From UBA6197 sp047638075 (GTDB taxonomy: Bacteria; Pseudomonadota; Alphaproteobacteria; Rhodobacterales; Rhodobacteraceae): DNA of 64,000 nt. The DNA is taken from positions 43,340-107,339 of the forward strand of contig NZ_JBLJBV010000023.1 in assembly GCF_047638075.1 (NCBI RefSeq), in the 5' to 3' direction. Positions 62,730 through 64,000 of this stretch are shown piece by piece (positions within the stretch are counted from its first letter, which is position 1; every line of letters starts with the position of its first letter). The position numbers and the translations under genes were made by a program. The notes under the pieces are model-generated. The model saw only the letters and a list, made by a program, of their open reading frames with translations. It was not told where the DNA came from and did not search any database.

Positions 62730-63899
62730 CGCAGGGCCCTACCTCCAGCGTCGCGGCGCGATCTACTACTTCAGAAAACGCTTACCCCACGTCATCGCCC
62801 AAAAAGGTGGTCCCGAATTTCTGTGTCTCTCGCTTCGAACCCCTTTACTGCCCGAGGCGATGGGCCGAGCGGCTCGTCTCTTCGCTGTTCTGAAACGCGA
62901 AGCGACAAAAATCATGACAAACAAAATTGGGCAGAGCACTCCGGCAGAGAAGATCCCCGTCGTGCTGGGAGAAGCGCTACGCCATAAACTGGCCCGCGTC
63001 ATTCTCGAACAGGATATCGGGCCAGACCTCCCCGACGACGAGATCGACAGGCGCATCGAGGTGCTGGATCAGCAATCCATCGACCTCAAGCGCGATGCCC
63101 GGCGCAACGACTTCACCAAGGTGGAGAGCACGATCTCGACGGCCGCCGGAAAGATCGGCCTCCCGGTGCAATCACCGCTTTCGAACGACCTGGGTCGTCG
63201 CGCCATCGACCTGATCCGCGCGATCATGGACCTTGAAGGGAAGGTGCTCGACGGCGAAGATGCGCGTGCCGGTGCGCGCCCTCTGGTCGCTCAGTTCAGC
63301 GACACATCCGTGGATCAGTTCGTGTCGTCGAAGTCCGTTTCCCTGTCGGAATTTTGGGATAAAGCGCTGAAGCTCTATCCTTCAAAGGACATGAAAGGGA
63401 ACATCGACGCCATCGCCAAGATCGCGATCATCTACTTCGCAGACATCCCGGTCGCGACAATCGCCGCCGAAGACCAGGAGAATTTTTCGCCTGGATGGCG
63501 CGCCTGCCGAAAAAGCACGGGAAAAGGCATGGCAAGAACCGCTTCCGCCGGGACACCCCGCTTGAGCCCGAGAAATACGCCTTCACCAAACAAGACGAGA
63601 TCGACGAGGCCGATGCGGCAGACGAGGAGGTCTTGCAGGAGATCCGGGGAATGAACCACCTCTCCGATCTGGAAAAGCGTGCCCTGCTCGCTGAGCGCCT
63701 CACGTCACGGATCACCATGACGACGATCCATCGCAACCGCGACGGGCTCAATCGCCTGTTCAAGGCCGCCGGCGCACTCGGGTGCAACACCCCGCCTGTC
63801 GCACTGTCCTAAAAGCGGATTGAGGCCGCCATAACATCAGCCGCCCCTAACGATCCTCTCTGTGTCCGCGTGACCCAACCGAAGATCCGCCTGCCCTGA
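62730..63899 (+). pseudogene. Tyrosine recombinase (integrase) with N-terminal DUF6538, broken
   Basis: GPYLQRRGAIYYFRKRLP and LCLSLRTPLLPEAMGRAAR form the DUF6538 arm-binding start of a phage-type integrase. A helical core-binding region follows. At 63484-63488 a T-run is one base short, and the frame moves to FAWMARLPKKHGKRHGKNRF. A second defect is TAA at 63810-63812 (a Tyr codon in the family), after which KRIEAAITSAAPND continues in frame to TGA near 63898. The catalytic Arg-His-Arg-Tyr domain is absent from the window. The start is also uncertain because of a likely one-base change near 62740. Confidence 0.75.
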
Positions 63900-63904
63900 A
63901 GGTG

Positions 63905-64000
63905 TGGATTGCAGGCGGGGTAAACCGCCCCGGCTTTACCGGAAAGCAAAACTCTCGGAGAATTGCCAGTTATGGAACAGACATCAAAGAAGAAGACCTC
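63905..64000 (+). mobile_element. Possible left end of an IS3-type element (cut by window)
   Basis: GGTAAACCGCCCCGGCTTTACCGG is similar to the GC-rich terminal repeats of some IS3 elements, and ATG at 63972 opens MEQTSKKKT, compatible with a basic OrfA start, with CTCGGAGA upstream. Only nine codons are visible, so this is tentative. Confidence 0.4.

Overview
The window looks like a chromosome segment of an alphaproteobacterium of the family Rhodobacteraceae (roseobacter-type). The evidence is the GC-rich coding sequence, the gene set (rpsB-tsf, accBC, the mreBCD-mrdA-rodA block, leuA with a leucine-rich leader, a KpsT/KpsE-type capsule exporter next to kdsA) and many protein families typical of that group. 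No species is claimed.

Layout. (1) 1-1.4 kb: an AI-2E-family membrane protein and tRNA-Ser(GGA). (2) 1.5-27.2 kb: an accessory region between tRNA-Ser and rpsB. It holds truncated restriction-modification genes (a HsdM-type methylase piece and a GIY-YIG Eco29kI-type nuclease piece), two-component signalling genes (a PAS histidine kinase, two REC proteins with GGDEF-like but degenerate output domains, an Hpt protein, a single-domain REC and a membrane kinase), an intact IS256-family element with an 8-bp target duplication, an IS21 remnant, and a direct duplication of about 2.05 kb. After these come a folE / ECF sigma / Rieske-FAD oxidoreductase / patatin / redoxin cluster and an insertion-sequence graveyard (24.5-26.8 kb). 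(3) 27.2-59.6 kb: mostly intact core genes for translation, sulfur detoxification, carbohydrate metabolism, carboxylase subunits, leucine synthesis, cell-shape control, capsule export and Kdo synthesis. (4) 59.7-64 kb: tRNA-Gln(TTG) followed by a satellite-like remnant: an HNH protein, an SF3-type helicase, IS3 pieces and a broken tyrosine integrase.

The most unusual signal is a family of short hairpin elements of about 40 bp. One flank reads roughly CGCTGCCCGGCA, the other GAGAGGGG, and between them lies a stem-loop whose stem sequence differs from copy to copy but stays complementary. I count 11 copies, ten of them within 24.82-26.49 kb. Several sit inside decayed transposase genes, and the flanking coding sequence rejoins cleanly when the element is removed on paper. 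This is the signature of a very small mobile or copied hairpin whose structure is under selection. Its mechanism cannot be told from this window.

Working relationships. The signalling genes at 3.7-6.8 and 10.0-13.2 kb can form a phosphorelay (kinase, REC, Hpt, REC). mreB to rodA form the elongasome operon, with overlapping stops and starts between mreC and rodA. kpsT, kpsE and kdsA point to a Kdo-linked capsule. accB and accC form the biotin carboxylase half of acetyl-CoA carboxylase. A short leader peptide with four consecutive leucine codons precedes leuA and suggests attenuation.
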